Source: JAXDMU01 sp963762435
Lineage (GTDB): Bacteria > Pseudomonadota > Alphaproteobacteria > ATCC43930 > CGMCC-115725
Assembly: GCA_963762435.1 (NCBI GenBank)
Contig: CAVXLN010000018.1
Coordinates: forward strand, 62,001 to 126,000
Direction of reading: 5' to 3'
Length of the DNA stretch: 64,000 nt
Every line of letters begins with the position of its first letter. The stretch's first letter is position 1. The notes below the pieces were generated by a model that had not been told where the DNA came from, made no database searches, and saw only the letters and a program-made list of their open reading frames with translations. Positions 41,501-50,489 of the stretch are shown piece by piece. A program made the position numbers and the translations under genes.

Positions 41501-43822
41501 ATGACCGCGTCGACACAGCTCGCCCTTCAGGAAGCGGCCGAGCACCATCGGGCCGGCCGGCTCGACCGGGCCGAGGCCGGCTGCCGCCGCGTGCTCGATT
41601 CCCAGCCGGACCATGCCGAGGCGCATCACCTCCTGGGGCTGATCCTGGCCCAGGCCCGCCGGGGCGGGGAGGCGCTGACGCAATTCGAGCGCGCGGTCGC
41701 GCTCAAGCCCGACAATGCGCGGTTTAGGCTCGATCTGGGCAGTATCCTCGGCAATCTCGGCCGGCTCGATGCCGCGATCGATTGTTTCCGCAAATCGCTG
41801 GAGCTCGATCCCAAGAATATCGCGGCTCTCGGCAATCTCGCCTTTGCGCTCGGCAGCCTCGGCCGGCTTGATGAATCGGCCGACCGCTATCGAGCCTTCA
41901 TCCGGCGCGATCCCAAGAATGCGCGCGCGCATTATGGCCTCGGCTGCGCGCTCATGGGCATGAACCGGCTCGACCAGGCGATCGCCTGCTTCCGTGACGC
42001 GCTCCGCCTCGAACCCAAATCGCCGGATATCTACAATAATCTCGGCACGGCCCTGATCGCGCAGGGCCAGCTCGGCCCGGCCGCCGAGGCCTATCAGGCG
42101 GCCCTGCAGCTTCAGCCGAATTTCTTCGAGGCGCGGCTCAATTTCGGCATGGCGGTCGGCCGGCTCGGCCGGGCCGATCTCGCAGCCGAGAATTTCATGG
42201 CCGCCCTCAAGCTCCGGCCCGACAGCGCCGAGGCGCGCCAAGGCCTGGGCGACGCCTTCGTCAATCTCGGCCGGCTGGCCGATGCCGAGATCCAATATCG
42301 CGCGGCGATCGAGCTCAAGCCCGGCTCGGCCGCACTCCATGGCAATCTCGGCACGATCCTCGCCAGCCTCGACCGGCGCGAGGATGCGATCGCCGCGTTC
42401 GAGACGGCACTCGGCATCGATGCCGGCTGGCTCGGCGTGCGCGCCAATTTGATGGCGGCCAAGCTGCCCGTGCTCTATCGCGACGAGGCCGAGATCGCGG
42501 CCAGCCGGGCCGCCTACGAGGCCGATCTCGGCATCCTCCTCGCCACCGCCGAGGCGCAGATTGAGGCCGGTCAGCCCATGGCGCCGGAAGCCACGGGCGA
42601 GATCCCGCCCTTCTTCCTGGCCTATCAGGGCCAGGATGACCGCGCGCTCCAGACGCAATATGGCCGCTTCCTCGGCACCGTGATGGCGGCAGCCCGGCCG
42701 CATCTCGTCGAGGCGCCTGCCGTCGAGCGTCCCACCGGCAAGATCCGCGTCGGCTTCCTCTCGGCCTCCTTCTGGGACCATGCCGTCTGGCGCATCCTGA
42801 TCAAGGGCTGGCTCACCGGCCTCGATCGCGACCGGTTCGAGCTCTATGGCTATCATGTCGGGGCCCGCACCGATGCCGAGACCGAGGCGGCGGCATCGCT
42901 CTGCCACCGTTTCATCAGCGGCCGGCGCCCATTCGATGTTTGGGCCGAGACAGTCCGGGCCGACAAGCTCCACCTTCTGATCTTCCCTGATCTCGGCATG
43001 GATGCGCTGACGCTCAGGCTGGCCTCCTTGCGGTTGGCGCCGGTCCAGGCGACCAGCTGGGCCCATCCCGAGACGAGCGGCCTCGCCACGATCGATGCCT
43101 TCCTTTCGAGCGACCTCATGGAGCCGAAAGGGGCCGAGGCCGCCTATACCGAGACTCTCGTCCGGCTGCCCAATCTCGGCATCTATTACGAGCCGCCTGC
43201 GCTCGAACCGGCCGTTGTCGCCCGCGCCCAGCACGGCATTCCGGAAGATGGCGTGCTCTATTGGTGCTGCCAGTCGCTCTTCAAATATCTGCCGCAGCAT
43301 GACGGGGTCTTCGCCCGGATCGCCAAATCGGTGCCGAACGCGCATTTCGCCTTTCTGGGATTCCAGCGCGGCGAGACGGTGACGGACATCTTCCGCGCGC
43401 GCCTTGCCGCCGCCTTCGCGGCCGAAGGCCTCGATTGGGCGGCCCATTGTACCATCCTGCCGCGCCTCTCGGCCGCCGAGTTTGCCGGAGTCACAAGGCT
43501 CGCCGACATCTTCCTCGACAGCATCGGCTGGGCCGGCGGCAACACCACGCTGGAAGCGCTTGAATCCTGCGTGCCCGTGGTGACCCAGGCCGGCCCGCTC
43601 CTGCGCGGCCGGCATGGCAGCGCCATCCTCACCAGGCTGGGCGTGCCGGAGCTCATCGCCGCGGACGAGGCGGCCTATCTCGACCTCGCCATCCGCCTCG
43701 GCCAGGACGCAGTGATGCGCAAGGATCTCTCGGCCAAGATCGCGGCCGGGCGTGAGCTTCTCTATCGCGACCAGGTCGCGATCGACGGGCTTGCGGCCTG
43801 GATCGAGGGGGCGGTCGGCTAG
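41501..43822 (+). CDS. TPR repeat protein with GT41 (O-GlcNAc transferase/SPINDLY-like) glycosyltransferase domain
   Basis: A 773-residue protein. About nine TPR units fill residues 5-320 (for example NLGRLDAAIDCFRKSLELDP). The C-terminal 430 residues form the two-lobed GT41 catalytic domain: RVGFLSASFWDHAV near the start, LRLAPVQATSWAHPETSG, and DSIGWAGGNTTLEALESC at the sugar-nucleotide pocket. It probably attaches a sugar from a UDP donor to a protein. Bacterial members act on flagellin or adhesins. Neither is encoded nearby. Confidence 0.9.
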   Translation: MTASTQLALQEAAEHHRAGRLDRAEAGCRRVLDSQPDHAEAHHLLGLILAQARRGGEALTQFERAVALKPDNARFRLDLGSILGNLGRLDAAIDCFRKSLELDPKNIAALGNLAFALGSLGRLDESADRYRAFIRRDPKNARAHYGLGCALMGMNRLDQAIACFRDALRLEPKSPDIYNNLGTALIAQGQLGPAAEAYQAALQLQPNFFEARLNFGMAVGRLGRADLAAENFMAALKLRPDSAEARQGLGDAFVNLGRLADAEIQYRAAIELKPGSAALHGNLGTILASLDRREDAIAAFETALGIDAGWLGVRANLMAAKLPVLYRDEAEIAASRAAYEADLGILLATAEAQIEAGQPMAPEATGEIPPFFLAYQGQDDRALQTQYGRFLGTVMAAARPHLVEAPAVERPTGKIRVGFLSASFWDHAVWRILIKGWLTGLDRDRFELYGYHVGARTDAETEAAASLCHRFISGRRPFDVWAETVRADKLHLLIFPDLGMDALTLRLASLRLAPVQATSWAHPETSGLATIDAFLSSDLMEPKGAEAAYTETLVRLPNLGIYYEPPALEPAVVARAQHGIPEDGVLYWCCQSLFKYLPQHDGVFARIAKSVPNAHFAFLGFQRGETVTDIFRARLAAAFAAEGLDWAAHCTILPRLSAAEFAGVTRLADIFLDSIGWAGGNTTLEALESCVPVVTQAGPLLRGRHGSAILTRLGVPELIAADEAAYLDLAIRLGQDAVMRKDLSAKIAAGRELLYRDQVAIDGLAAWIEGAVG

Positions 43823-43826
43823 CAAG

Positions 43827-44384
43827 GTGCCCAGCGCGGCCGAAAGCTGGTTCGGCGAACACTTCGCGGATCTCCATCCGCTCCTGCAAAAGCTTCACAA
43901 GACCGGCGGCACGCTCTCCGGTCGGATCCGGATCGAGCCTGTCGGCTGGATCGGCCGGCGCCTCGCCCGGCGGTTCGGCATTCCCATCGATCGGACCGAT
44001 TGCGGCTTCCGGGTCGAGATCCGTCACGAGGACGGCATCCTCCACTGGCGCCGCCGGTTCGAGACCGGCAGCGAGATGGTCTCGCTGTTCCAGCCGGTCG
44101 GCACCTGGCCCGACGGATATTGGCTAGAGACGACCGGACCGCTGCGCTTGGCGCTGACGGTCGATATAAGAGACGGCGGCTGGTACTGGCGACCGTTGCG
44201 AGCCATCTTCGGCGTCCTGCCCATCCCGATGGGGCTCCTGCCCAGGACGGAGGCCTACAAGCGGATCGAAGAGGGGCGCTACCGCTTCAGCGTTGGCTTT
44301 ACCGTGCCGCTGCTCGGTCCCGTGCTTCGTTATGGTGGGCTGCTCGATCTTACGACGGCGTCTCGAACGGATTCAGAGTCTTGA
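43827..44384 (+). CDS. DUF4166 domain-containing protein
   Basis: 185 residues from GTG 43827, five bases after the glycosyltransferase. The ATG at 43752 lies inside that gene. FADLHPLLQKLHKTGG, RFGIPIDRTDCGFRVEI and WRRRFETGSEMVS match DUF4166, a family often linked to saccharopine dehydrogenase-like or membrane proteins. Function unknown. The gene is convergent with vapC and their 3' ends overlap by 35 bases. Confidence 0.78.
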   Translation: MPSAAESWFGEHFADLHPLLQKLHKTGGTLSGRIRIEPVGWIGRRLARRFGIPIDRTDCGFRVEIRHEDGILHWRRRFETGSEMVSLFQPVGTWPDGYWLETTGPLRLALTVDIRDGGWYWRPLRAIFGVLPIPMGLLPRTEAYKRIEEGRYRFSVGFTVPLLGPVLRYGGLLDLTTASRTDSES

Positions 44385-44760
44385 CGCCGAAAGGCAGGAA
44401 ATCGCGGACATTCCGTGTCGCCACGATCAATCCGTGACGCTCGGCGGTCGCGGCGATCATCGCATCTTCGGTCAGCGTATCCGGCCTGCGATGCATGAAA
44501 CGAGCCCAGAGGCGGCAGACTGCGGCGTCTATTGGCAGGATGTTGCTGGTCTCGATGATCTGGTTGAGCCATGCCTCGATCTCGATCGCCTTCTCGAGGT
44601 CCCGATCGCGCGTCACCTCGATCCCGACCTGGATCTCGCCTATCGTCATGACGGAGAGATAGAGGTCTGTCTCGGCAACAGTGCCCAGCCACGACAGCAC
44701 CGCACCATGTGGTCTCGGCCGGCGGAGCTCCGACACGACATTGGTATCGAGCAGATACAT
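44350..44760 (-). CDS. VapC-type PIN-domain toxin
   Basis: A 136-residue PIN nuclease. Acidic residues in LLDTNVVSELR, GEIQVGIE, LTEDAMIAATA and ATRNVRDF give the Mg-binding pocket. Toxins of this type cut tRNA or rRNA. It lies 5 bases after the Phd-type antitoxin gene, so they form an operon. Confidence 0.92.
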   Translation of the reverse strand: MYLLDTNVVSELRRPRPHGAVLSWLGTVAETDLYLSVMTIGEIQVGIEVTRDRDLEKAIEIEAWLNQIIETSNILPIDAAVCRLWARFMHRRPDTLTEDAMIAATAERHGLIVATRNVRDFLPFGVKTLNPFETPS

Positions 44761-44765
44761 CGCGC

Positions 44766-45023
44766 TTAGGCGATCTCGCTCGGAATCCGGCGGCGCAGCT
44801 TTCCGCGCTCTGGGATATTGAGATCACCACGCGGACTTTCAGCGAGCAGTAACGCCTTGAGGCCCGGACGAGCGGATCGCTGAAGCCGGCGCCATTCCGG
44901 CGCCGGGACGAGCACCGCGGCTTCGGCTCCACGCCGGGTCACAATTTGTGGGCCTTCTTTGAGGCAGGTATCCAGCATCTCGCTGAAGCGGGCTTTAGCA
45001 TCTTGCACTGCCCAGCTTTTCAT
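44766..45023 (-). CDS. Phd/YefM family antitoxin
   Basis: 85 residues. MKSWAVQDAKARFSEMLD is the Phd/YefM DNA-binding N-terminus and QIVTRRGAEAAVLVP completes the domain. The C-terminal tail should neutralise VapC. Two dyads lie in the promoter region just upstream, fitting autoregulation. Confidence 0.92.
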   Translation of the reverse strand: MKSWAVQDAKARFSEMLDTCLKEGPQIVTRRGAEAAVLVPAPEWRRLQRSARPGLKALLLAESPRGDLNIPERGKLRRRIPSEIA

Positions 45024-45044
45024 TGTCGTCTCCTGAAGCGTGGC

Positions 45045-45081
45045 TAGTTAGCTATCTAGTCAGTTTGCACAGCTAGTGCAA
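45045..45081. promoter_or_regulatory. Two dyads in the Phd/VapC promoter
   Basis: TTGCAC-AGCTA-GTGCAA (45065-45081) is a perfect 6+6 dyad. TAGTTAG-CTATCTA (45045-45058) is an imperfect one 22 bases from the phd ATG. They lie between phd and the divergent xseB and are the likely autoregulatory operators. Confidence 0.65.
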
Positions 45082-45145
45082 GTAGCTCCCCGTTGCAGCA
45101 TATAGGTCCCGCGCATACACTCCGCCGCCCGAGGCGAGAGAGCTC

Positions 45146-45400
45146 ATGGCGATGGCCGAGACCGCATTCACCGATATCCCTTCCTTGAGCTTCGAGCAGG
45201 CGCTCGAGGAGCTTGAAGGGATCGTCCGCCAGCTCGAGGCCGGGCGGTTCCGGCTCGACGAATCGATCGGCGCCTATGAGCGCGGCGCTGCGTTGAAGCG
45301 CCATTGCGAGACCAAGCTCGGCGAGGCCAAGGCCAAGGTCGAGAAGATCGCGCTCGCCCCGGACGGCACGCTCAAACCGGAGACCGAAACCCTTGACTAG
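45146..45400 (+). CDS. xseB: Exodeoxyribonuclease VII small subunit
   Basis: An 84-residue helical protein. LSFEQALEELEGIVRQLEAG is the family signature and LDESIGAYERGAALKRHCE follows. Binds XseA to form the single-strand exonuclease. It overlaps the probable TTG start of ispA. Confidence 0.95.
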   Translation: MAMAETAFTDIPSLSFEQALEELEGIVRQLEAGRFRLDESIGAYERGAALKRHCETKLGEAKAKVEKIALAPDGTLKPETETLD

Positions 45401-46307
45401 CTCGCTTTGGACCAATCCCGCCGACCTCGCCGTGACCATGGCGGAGTCGGCCCACGCCGTCGACGCGCTGATCGACCGGCTGCTGGCCCAGCCCGATGGG
45501 CCGGAGGCGCGCGTCTACGAGGCGATGCGCTATGCCTCGCTGGCGCCGGGCAAGCGGCTCCGGCCGTTCCTGGTGCTGGCGTCGAGCCATCTCTTCGGCG
45601 TCTCATCGCGCAGCGCCTTGCAGGCGGCCGCCGCGATCGAGCTCGTCCACACCTATTCGCTCATCCATGACGATCTGCCGGCGATGGATGACAGCGATCT
45701 CCGGCGCGGCCGGCCGACCTGCCACAAGGCGTTCGACGAGGCAACCGCGATTCTGGCCGGCGACGGGCTCCTGACCATGGCGTTCGAGGTGCTGGCCGAT
45801 CCCGACACGCATGGCGATCCTGCCGTCCGGGTCGAGCTCGTCGCCTGCCTCGCCAAGGCGGCGGGAGCGGCCGGCATGGTCGGCGGCCAGATGATCGATC
45901 TCTTGGCCGAGCATGATTCGACCCTCGATATCGGCGCCATCACCCGGCTGCAGCGCCTCAAGACCGGCGCACTCATCGCCTTCTCCTGCGAGGCCGGCGC
46001 CGTGCTCGGCAAGAGCAGCGTGGACAACCGCAAGGCCCTCATCGCCTATGCTCATGATCTGGGCTTGGCCTTCCAGATCGCCGACGATCTCCTCGACGCT
46101 GAAGGCAGTGCGGAAGAGACCGGCAAGTCGGTCGGCCGCGATGCCGAGGCCGGCAAGGCGACCTTCGTCTCGATCCTCGGGCTCGAAGGCGCGCGCAAAC
46201 AGGCCAAGGCGCTGGTGGCGCAAGCCGGCAGCCATCTCGAACCCTTCGGCGACAAGGCCGATCTCCTGCGCAAGGCCGCCGATTTCGTCGTGGAGCGCCG
46301 CTCTTGA
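45393..46307 (+). CDS. ispA: Polyprenyl (farnesyl) diphosphate synthase
   Basis: 304 residues from TTG 45393 (or 289 from ATG 45438). The first Asp-rich motif is DDLPAMDDSD, the second is IADDLLDAEG, and PGKRLRPFL binds diphosphate. It makes farnesyl diphosphate from IPP and DMAPP. The TTG start overlaps the xseB stop and has GGAG ahead. The ATG start has no clear ribosome site. dxs, the usual next gene, is absent. Confidence 0.94.
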   Translation: MTSSLWTNPADLAVTMAESAHAVDALIDRLLAQPDGPEARVYEAMRYASLAPGKRLRPFLVLASSHLFGVSSRSALQAAAAIELVHTYSLIHDDLPAMDDSDLRRGRPTCHKAFDEATAILAGDGLLTMAFEVLADPDTHGDPAVRVELVACLAKAAGAAGMVGGQMIDLLAEHDSTLDIGAITRLQRLKTGALIAFSCEAGAVLGKSSVDNRKALIAYAHDLGLAFQIADDLLDAEGSAEETGKSVGRDAEAGKATFVSILGLEGARKQAKALVAQAGSHLEPFGDKADLLRKAADFVVERRS

Positions 46308-46328
46308 CGAAGCGTCTCGGAGACTAGC

Positions 46329-47711
46329 ATGGACGGCGCTTCCGCCTTGTCGGACGGGCGACCGGGCCGGCAGGGGGAGCTCGTCGATCTCCTTCGGCTG
46401 AGCCTGCCCCTTGCGGCTGCTCAGCTCGCCCAGATGGCGATGGGCATCACCGACACGATCATGATGGGCCATCTCTCGGCCGAGGCGCTGGCCGCCGGCG
46501 GGCTCGGCGGCAATGTCGCCTTCATGATGATCGTGCTGGCGCAGGGCATCGCGGTCAGCATCCAGCCGATCGTCTCCCAGGCGCGCGGTGCGGGCGACCA
46601 TTCGCCCTTCGCTCGCACGCTGGCGGCAGGCCTCGTCGCCATGGCCGTGGCGTCCGTCCCGATCATCCTCATCCTGCTGCAGATCGACCGGATCCTCGAT
46701 GCCGCGGGCGAGCCGCATCATATCGCGCTCCTGACGCTCGACTACGAGCGGGCCTTTGCCTGGGGCGTGCCGGCTGGGCTCGTGCAAATGGCGCTCAGAA
46801 GCTATCTTTCGGCGATCGAGCGGCCGCGCGTGATCATGACGGTCGTCGTCGTCGCCTGCATCCTCAATTTCGGCCTCAATTGGGTGCTCATCTTCGGCCA
46901 TCTCGGCCTGCCGGCGCTCGGCATCGCCGGTGCCGGCTACGCGACGGCGATCAGCTGGAACCTCATGCTCCTGGCTTTCTCGCTGTATGTCTGGCGCGCC
47001 CGGCTGCTGCCGGCGCGGTTTCTCGAACTGAGCCGGCGCGAGATCGGCCAGGGGCTCGCGGCGATCTTCCAGCTCGGCTGGCCGGTCTCCGCCCTTTATC
47101 TCGCCGAGGTCGGGCTTTTCTCGGCCTCCTCGGTCCTGATGGGCCTGTTCGGCCCGGTGGCGCTGGCGGCGCATCAGATCTGCCTCGGCATCACGGCCTT
47201 CACTTTCATGGTCCCGCTTGCGATCGGCCAGGCGGCGATGGTGCGCATCGGCTTCCATGTCGGCGCCGGCACGCTCATCCGCGCGCGCCATGCCGGCTTC
47301 ACTGCCCTGGCGCTGGGCACGGGCTTCATGTCGCTGATGGCGGTTGCGATCTGGCTCTTCGGCAGCCTGCTGATCCGGCTCTATCTCACGGAGGACGACC
47401 CGCAATTCGATGCCGTGTTGGCGCTCGGCACGCGGCTTCTGGTGCTGGCCGCGATCTTCCAGGTGTTCGACGGCATCCAGGTCGTGGCCGCCTACGCCTT
47501 GCGCGGCCTCAAGGATATGCGCGCCTCGCTCATCGCCGCCACGATCGGCTATTGGGGCCTCGGCATGCCGATCGGCGCCGGTCTCGCTTTCGGCCTCAAG
47601 CTCGGACCGGTCGGACTCTGGTGGGGCTTCGTCAGCGCCCTCGTCGTCGTGTCGATCCTGCTGGCGCTGCGCTTCGACCGGCGCACAGCCCAGATGATCG
47701 CCGCTTCATGA
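46329..47711 (+). CDS. MATE family efflux transporter
   Basis: 460 residues, 12 membrane segments in two halves, with LSLPLAAAQLAQMAMGITDTI opening the first and QLGWPVSALYLAEVGLFS opening the second. This is the NorM branch of Na+- or H+-coupled drug exporters. It sits between ispA and tlyA, where dxs usually lies. ATGA overlap with tlyA. Confidence 0.93.
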   Translation: MDGASALSDGRPGRQGELVDLLRLSLPLAAAQLAQMAMGITDTIMMGHLSAEALAAGGLGGNVAFMMIVLAQGIAVSIQPIVSQARGAGDHSPFARTLAAGLVAMAVASVPIILILLQIDRILDAAGEPHHIALLTLDYERAFAWGVPAGLVQMALRSYLSAIERPRVIMTVVVVACILNFGLNWVLIFGHLGLPALGIAGAGYATAISWNLMLLAFSLYVWRARLLPARFLELSRREIGQGLAAIFQLGWPVSALYLAEVGLFSASSVLMGLFGPVALAAHQICLGITAFTFMVPLAIGQAAMVRIGFHVGAGTLIRARHAGFTALALGTGFMSLMAVAIWLFGSLLIRLYLTEDDPQFDAVLALGTRLLVLAAIFQVFDGIQVVAAYALRGLKDMRASLIAATIGYWGLGMPIGAGLAFGLKLGPVGLWWGFVSALVVVSILLALRFDRRTAQMIAAS

Positions 47712-48445
47712 AGCGGCGCGCCGACCAGCTGCTGGTCGAGCGGGGCCTGGCCGACAGTCGAAGCCGCGCCCAGGCGCTGATCGCGGCCGGGCTCGTAGCA
47801 CTCGACGGCGCGCCGATCGACAAGCCTGGCCGCCTGATCGAGCCTGATGCGGCGCTGGCGCTCACCGGCAGCGATCATCCCTGGGCCTCGCGCGCCGGCC
47901 TTAAGCTCGCGGCAGCCCTCGATCGTTTCGGGATCGATCCAGTGGGTTTGACCGCACTCGATATCGGTGCCTCGACCGGCGGCTTCACCGACGTGCTGCT
48001 GGCGCGCGGTGCCAGACGCGTCTATGCCGTCGATGTCGGCCATGACCAGCTGATCCCGCGGCTCCGCGGTGACTCGCGCGTGATCGTGCTGGAGCGGCTG
48101 AACGCCCGAAACCTGACGCGGGCCGAGGTGCCGGATCCGATCGATCTCGTCACCTGCGATGCGAGCTTCATTGGGCTCGAAGCGGTCCTGCCGGCGCCGC
48201 TCTCGCTCGCGGCCCCCGGCGCCCGGCTGATCGCCCTCATCAAACCGCAATTCGAGGTCGGGCCGGGCCGGGTCGGCAAGGGCGGCGTCGTGCGCGACAC
48301 CACCCTTCATGACGAGGTCTGCCGCCGGATCGAGGCTTGGCTTGGCGGCCTGCCCGGCTGGCATGTGCTGGGCCTCGCCCCGAGCCCGATCGAGGGCGGT
48401 GACGGCAATCGCGAATTCCTCATCGCCGCCGAGCATCTGCCGTGA
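47708..48445 (+). CDS. tlyA: TlyA family 2'-O-ribose rRNA methyltransferase
   Basis: 245 residues. An S4 RNA-binding domain occupies residues 1-55 and a SAM-dependent methyltransferase follows (DIGASTGGFTD at 85-95, and IKPQFEVGPGRVGKGG). Lys66 and the later Asp/Lys/Glu form the K-D-K-E tetrad. In other bacteria it methylates 16S C1409 and/or 23S C1920. The start overlaps the MATE stop and its stop overlaps the next gene. Confidence 0.94.
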   Translation: MKRRADQLLVERGLADSRSRAQALIAAGLVALDGAPIDKPGRLIEPDAALALTGSDHPWASRAGLKLAAALDRFGIDPVGLTALDIGASTGGFTDVLLARGARRVYAVDVGHDQLIPRLRGDSRVIVLERLNARNLTRAEVPDPIDLVTCDASFIGLEAVLPAPLSLAAPGARLIALIKPQFEVGPGRVGKGGVVRDTTLHDEVCRRIEAWLGGLPGWHVLGLAPSPIEGGDGNREFLIAAEHLP

Positions 48446-49716
48446 GGCGCCGGCATGCGCCATCTCGGCCGGCCGAGACGGTCGAGCTCACGATCGAGCG
48501 GCTCGGCACCGACGGCGCCGGCCTCGCCCGCCATGCCGGCAAGATCGTGGCCGTGCTTGATGCGCTCCCGGGAGAAGTGGTCCGCGTCCGGTTGGGCGAA
48601 CATGTCATGCTCTTGGAACGCTTGAGCACCAGCCCCGACCGCGTGCCGCCGCCATGCCCGCATTACGGCCCGTGCGGCGGCTGCACGCTGCAGCATCTGG
48701 CAGCCGCTCCCTATGCCGATTTCAAGCGCCAGCTCGTCATGGGGGCACTCGCCCGCCAGGGCCTCGATGTCCCAGTGCGAGAGACCGCGATCAGCCCGCC
48801 CGCGAGCCGTCGCCGCGCGACACTCCATGCGCGCAGGACCGGCGCCGGCGTGGTGCTGGGCTTCCATGGCCGGGCCAGCCGCCAGATCGTCGATCTCACG
48901 CAATGCCTGATCCTGAAGCCGGAACTGGTGGATCTGCTCGGGCCGCTCCGGTCGCTCTGCGCGGCACTCCTCCGGCCGGGCGACGCCGCCTCGATCCTCG
49001 TCACCGCGCTGCCGTCCGGCATCGATCTCGGGATCGAGCTGCCGCGCGAGCCCGATCTCGCCGGCCTCGAGACGCTCTCGGGATTCGCCGCCGCGCCGGT
49101 CGCGCGGATCTGGTGGCGGACGGAAGGTTCGGCCCCTGTGCTGGCATCCCAGGCCGAGCCCTTGCGCCTCAACTTCGGTGGCATTCCGGTCGAGCTGCCC
49201 TTCGGTGCCTTCCTGCAAGCGACCTCCGACGGCGAGGCGGCTCTCGTCGAGGCCGTGCGCGCCGGTGTCGGCGCTGCCGCCCGCATCGCCGATCTCTATG
49301 CCGGCTGCGGCACCTTCTCGCTGGCGTTGGCCGAGGGCCGCGCCGTCCATGCCGTCGAAAGCGACGCGGCGGCGCTGGCCTCGCTTTCCGCCGCCGCCCG
49401 CCGAGCCGGCCTTGGCCGCGTCACGGCGGAGCGGCGCGATCTCGAGACGCGCCCGCTGCTGCCGGCCGAGCTCAAGCGCCATGACGCCGTGATCTTCGAC
49501 CCGCCGCGCGCCGGTGCCCGCGCCCAGGCGGCACAGTTGGCGCAATCCACCGTGCCGGTCGTAATTGCGGTATCCTGCGATCCCGCCACCTTCGCCCGCG
49601 ATGCGGCGACACTCGTCGCCGGCGGCTATCGCCTGGAGCAGGTGCAACCCGTCGACCAGTTCCTCTGGTCGAGCCATGTCGAGCTGGTCGGTGCGTTCCG
49701 GCGCGTTCAAGGATGA
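48442..49716 (+). CDS. Class I SAM-dependent RNA (uracil-5-) methyltransferase, TrmA/RlmD family
   Basis: 424 residues from GTG 48442. A TRAM domain comes first, then the [4Fe-4S] cysteines C72, C78 and C81 (PCPHYGPCGGCTLQH) and a later Cys in TQCLIL. The methyltransferase has DLYAGCGTFSLALAE as SAM loop, FDPPRAG, and SCDPATFARDA with the catalytic Cys. Its target may be a uridine of 23S rRNA. Coupled to tlyA. Confidence 0.93.
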   Translation: MRRRHAPSRPAETVELTIERLGTDGAGLARHAGKIVAVLDALPGEVVRVRLGEHVMLLERLSTSPDRVPPPCPHYGPCGGCTLQHLAAAPYADFKRQLVMGALARQGLDVPVRETAISPPASRRRATLHARRTGAGVVLGFHGRASRQIVDLTQCLILKPELVDLLGPLRSLCAALLRPGDAASILVTALPSGIDLGIELPREPDLAGLETLSGFAAAPVARIWWRTEGSAPVLASQAEPLRLNFGGIPVELPFGAFLQATSDGEAALVEAVRAGVGAAARIADLYAGCGTFSLALAEGRAVHAVESDAAALASLSAAARRAGLGRVTAERRDLETRPLLPAELKRHDAVIFDPPRAGARAQAAQLAQSTVPVVIAVSCDPATFARDAATLVAGGYRLEQVQPVDQFLWSSHVELVGAFRRVQG

Positions 49717-49728
49717 GGGAGGATCGCG

Positions 49729-50304
49729 ATGGCGTCAGGATTTCGCATCGGCTCGATGGTGTATGCCAAGGATGGCCGTGCCTATATCGTCGACGATGTC
49801 GATGACGGCATCGTCTATTGCTCGACGCCGGAAGGCGCCGAGACGGAGTTTCCCGAGGCGGCGCTGATGAGCGAGGCGGCCTGGGCCGCGCGCTCCGACG
49901 GCAGACGCGACCTCGTCTATACCAGGCTGAAGCAGGCGCGCTCTTATCTGACACCGTCAGTGAAGCTTGATCGCACGGCCGCGGAACAGCTGCTGACCAA
50001 GCTCGAGCGCCTATCGCCCGGCCTCCTCGATTTCGTCGCTTTCACCATGGCGGTGCGGATCACCACCGAGAATGGCGATCAGGCGTTGGTGTCCCAGCTA
50101 TCGATCGCGAAATGCCGCCAGGTGTTCGACGCCGCCCCATCCGACATCCGGGCCAGCCTGGCCGCGGGCCTGCTCGGCACCGGCGCCGAGGCGCTGGTGG
50201 GCGCGGCCAAGCTCGGCGACAATCTGATGCGCGCGATGCTGACGAAAGGCATGGCGGCCCATGAGGAGGCGTTCGAGCGCTTTCTCGATCAGCCGCGGAG
50301 CTGA
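49729..50304 (+). CDS. Hypothetical protein, SH3-like N-terminus
   Basis: 191 residues, 12 bases after the methyltransferase with GGAGGATC as ribosome site. The first 50 residues (FRIGSMVYAKDGRAYIVDDV) look like a small beta barrel. The remainder is alpha-helical with LVYTRLKQARSYLTPSV. I do not recognise the family. It may take part in RNA modification because of its neighbour. Confidence 0.75.
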   Translation: MASGFRIGSMVYAKDGRAYIVDDVDDGIVYCSTPEGAETEFPEAALMSEAAWAARSDGRRDLVYTRLKQARSYLTPSVKLDRTAAEQLLTKLERLSPGLLDFVAFTMAVRITTENGDQALVSQLSIAKCRQVFDAAPSDIRASLAAGLLGTGAEALVGAAKLGDNLMRAMLTKGMAAHEEAFERFLDQPRS

Positions 50305-50489
50305 GGGCGCTTAGAGCATTTTCCGCTCGCGTATGCTTACGGCCAACGCTCTAATCTATTGGTCGGGCGAGCATCTTCACCCGTTTCGATGAGCCCATCG
50401 AAACGGGATCTGCTCTAGCGGCCACTCGGTCGATGAGCGGATGCTAGCCCGGCACTATGAGGCGAGCAAGCCCGTCTCGGGCCGGTTGG
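50305..50489. repeat. Extragenic repeat region with 12-bp hairpin
   Basis: CCCGTTTCGATG (50380-50391) and CATCGAAACGGG (50396-50407) form a perfect stem. TTAGAGCATTTTCCGC near 50310 and TGCTCTAG near 50412 frame it, the common alphaproteobacterial 'AGAGCATTT' extragenic repeat. No gene is evident in the interval. It separates two convergent operons. Confidence 0.7.

Noticed and set aside
41393..43825. 810-codon antisense ORF opposite the TPR/GT41 gene
   Set aside because: It mirrors the codon pattern of the plus-strand gene, has no domain I recognise, and long antisense frames are expected at this GC.
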